Shown here: positions 4,442 through 5,095 of the stretch, piece after piece | Layout of the letters: each line of letters begins with the position of its first letter | Position numbering within the stretch: the stretch's first letter is position 1 | DNA from: Acidobacteriota bacterium | GTDB lineage: Bacteria > Acidobacteriota > Thermoanaerobaculia > Multivoradales > SZUA-115 | Direction: 5' to 3' | NCBI GenBank assembly: GCA_003231035.1 | Contig: QIHU01000502.1 | Location: 1-5,095, forward strand | Length of the DNA stretch: 5,095 bases | Translations under genes and position numbers: made by a program | The notes under the pieces: model-generated | Told to the model about the DNA's origin: nothing | Databases searched by the model: none | What the model saw: only the letters and a program-made list of their open reading frames with translations

Positions 4442-5095
4442 ATGACGGATCTTCAGGCAGGACTGGCTAGCTGGTCGGCGGACATCTGGCCCTCTCTTTT
4501 GGCTCACCTCTGGCAGTCGACCCTCTTTGCCTTGCTTGTGGTGCCGGTCGTGGTGTTGTTGCGCCGGGCGCCGGCTCGCCTGCGCTACTCGATCTGGCTC
4601 GTGGCATCGCTCAAATTCGTCTTGCCGGCAGCTGCGCTGGCCGCGTTCGTCGGCCGCTTCGTCGCCCTTCCCAACGGCTCTCTGTCGAGCGATACATTCG
4701 TCATGGCCGGCCTGTTGAGCTTCGTGCGATCTTTGCTGTACGACCCCGTCTCCGCGATCAGTACCGCATTCGCCGGCCGGCCAAGGCTGATCGTGGCGGT
4801 GACCGTGATTTGGTTGGTCGGCGCTCTGACTTTCGCGGGTCTCTGGTACCTGCGTAGGCGCAGATTTGCCCTCGCCTTGCGGGAAGCGGTCCTCATCCAC
4901 CACGGTTCCGTGGTTCAAATGCTCGAGAAAACGAGACGGCGCATGTCGATCCGGCGCCCGGTCGGCCTAGCATTGGTTCCCGGTACCGTCGAGCCGGGAG
5001 TGTGGCGAATCTGGCGCCCGCTGTTGGTCCTTCCGGCGCGCATGCCGACCCATCTGAGCGAGACGGAACTCGAGGCGATCTTCCTGCACGAGATG
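4442..5095 (+). CDS. M56-family (BlaR1/MecR1-like) membrane metallopeptidase, N-terminal part, cut by window edge
   Basis: 218 residues are visible of a protein expected to be much longer. Likely membrane segments are at about 17-40 (HLWQSTLFALLVVPVVVLL), 50-76 (SIWLVASLKFVLPAAALAAF) and 115-137 (LIVAVTVIWLVGALTFAGLW). The LWQST motif and the R-x-RYSIWLVASLKF-x-LP stretch (48-62) are typical of M56 N-termini. A basic cytoplasmic segment (137-175, RRRRF and KTRRRMSIRRP) precedes the protease domain, in which PGVWRIWRPLLVLPARM (185-201) and SETELEAIFLHEM (206-218) lead into the HExxH zinc site. H216 and E217 are visible, then the window ends. The start at 4442 is supported by GGAGG at 4429-4433, 8 bases upstream. 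Any C-terminal sensor (penicillin-binding, TonB-like, or other) is outside the window, so the signal cannot be named. It most likely inactivates the BlaI-family repressor encoded just upstream. Confidence 0.94.
   Translation, partial: MTDLQAGLASWSADIWPSLLAHLWQSTLFALLVVPVVVLLRRAPARLRYSIWLVASLKFVLPAAALAAFVGRFVALPNGSLSSDTFVMAGLLSFVRSLLYDPVSAISTAFAGRPRLIVAVTVIWLVGALTFAGLWYLRRRRFALALREAVLIHHGSVVQMLEKTRRRMSIRRPVGLALVPGTVEPGVWRIWRPLLVLPARMPTHLSETELEAIFLHEM

Noticed and set aside
4394..4918. Minus-strand open frame of 174 codons opposite the M56 gene
   Set aside because: The plus-strand frame shows membrane segments, LWQST and the HE of a zinc site. The minus-strand product is Gln/Arg/His-rich with no domain.

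Overview
This is a GC-rich, almost fully coding bacterial window with seven protein genes: five complete, and two (the first and last) cut by the window edges. Positions 1 to about 3817 are all on the minus strand; a divergent plus-strand pair starts at 3961. The gene content (ECF sigma factor, zinc-finger anti-sigma factor and tandem DUF4252 proteins, next to a BlaI/M56 pair) would fit an Acidobacteriota-like or related high-GC didermic bacterium. That assignment is an inference from gene content. The lipobox and exported proteins support a cell envelope with lipoproteins. No rRNA, tRNA, CRISPR array or mobile element was seen.

Minus-strand block, in transcription order: ECF sigma factor (3817-3287), membrane anti-sigma factor (3303-2659), secreted DUF4252-type protein (2662-1913) and DUF4252-type lipoprotein (1916-1248). 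These four genes overlap head to tail by 17, 4 and 4 bases, so they look like one translationally coupled envelope-signalling operon. After a 35-base gap comes a diiron ferritin-like protein (1212-529). After a further 64 bases comes the N-terminal two-thirds or less of a 3-hydroxyacyl-CoA dehydrogenase (464-1, running off the left edge). These last two genes may be read through from the sigma operon or have their own promoters.

Plus-strand block: a BlaI/MecI-family winged-helix repressor (3961-4371) followed by an M56/BlaR1-type membrane metallopeptidase (4442 to the right edge). The window ends exactly inside the expected HExxH zinc motif. In the known family logic, the M56 protein senses an envelope signal and causes BlaI to be inactivated by proteolysis.

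The two signalling modules are divergent and share a 143-base intergenic region (3818-3960). It contains a near-perfect 9-12-9 inverted repeat, a possible extended -10 element and a short GTAG/CTAC dyad just before the repressor's strong Shine-Dalgarno. The most interesting hypothesis is that the back-to-back ECF/anti-sigma/DUF4252 module and the BlaI/M56 module are co-regulated. This is inferred from layout and not demonstrated.
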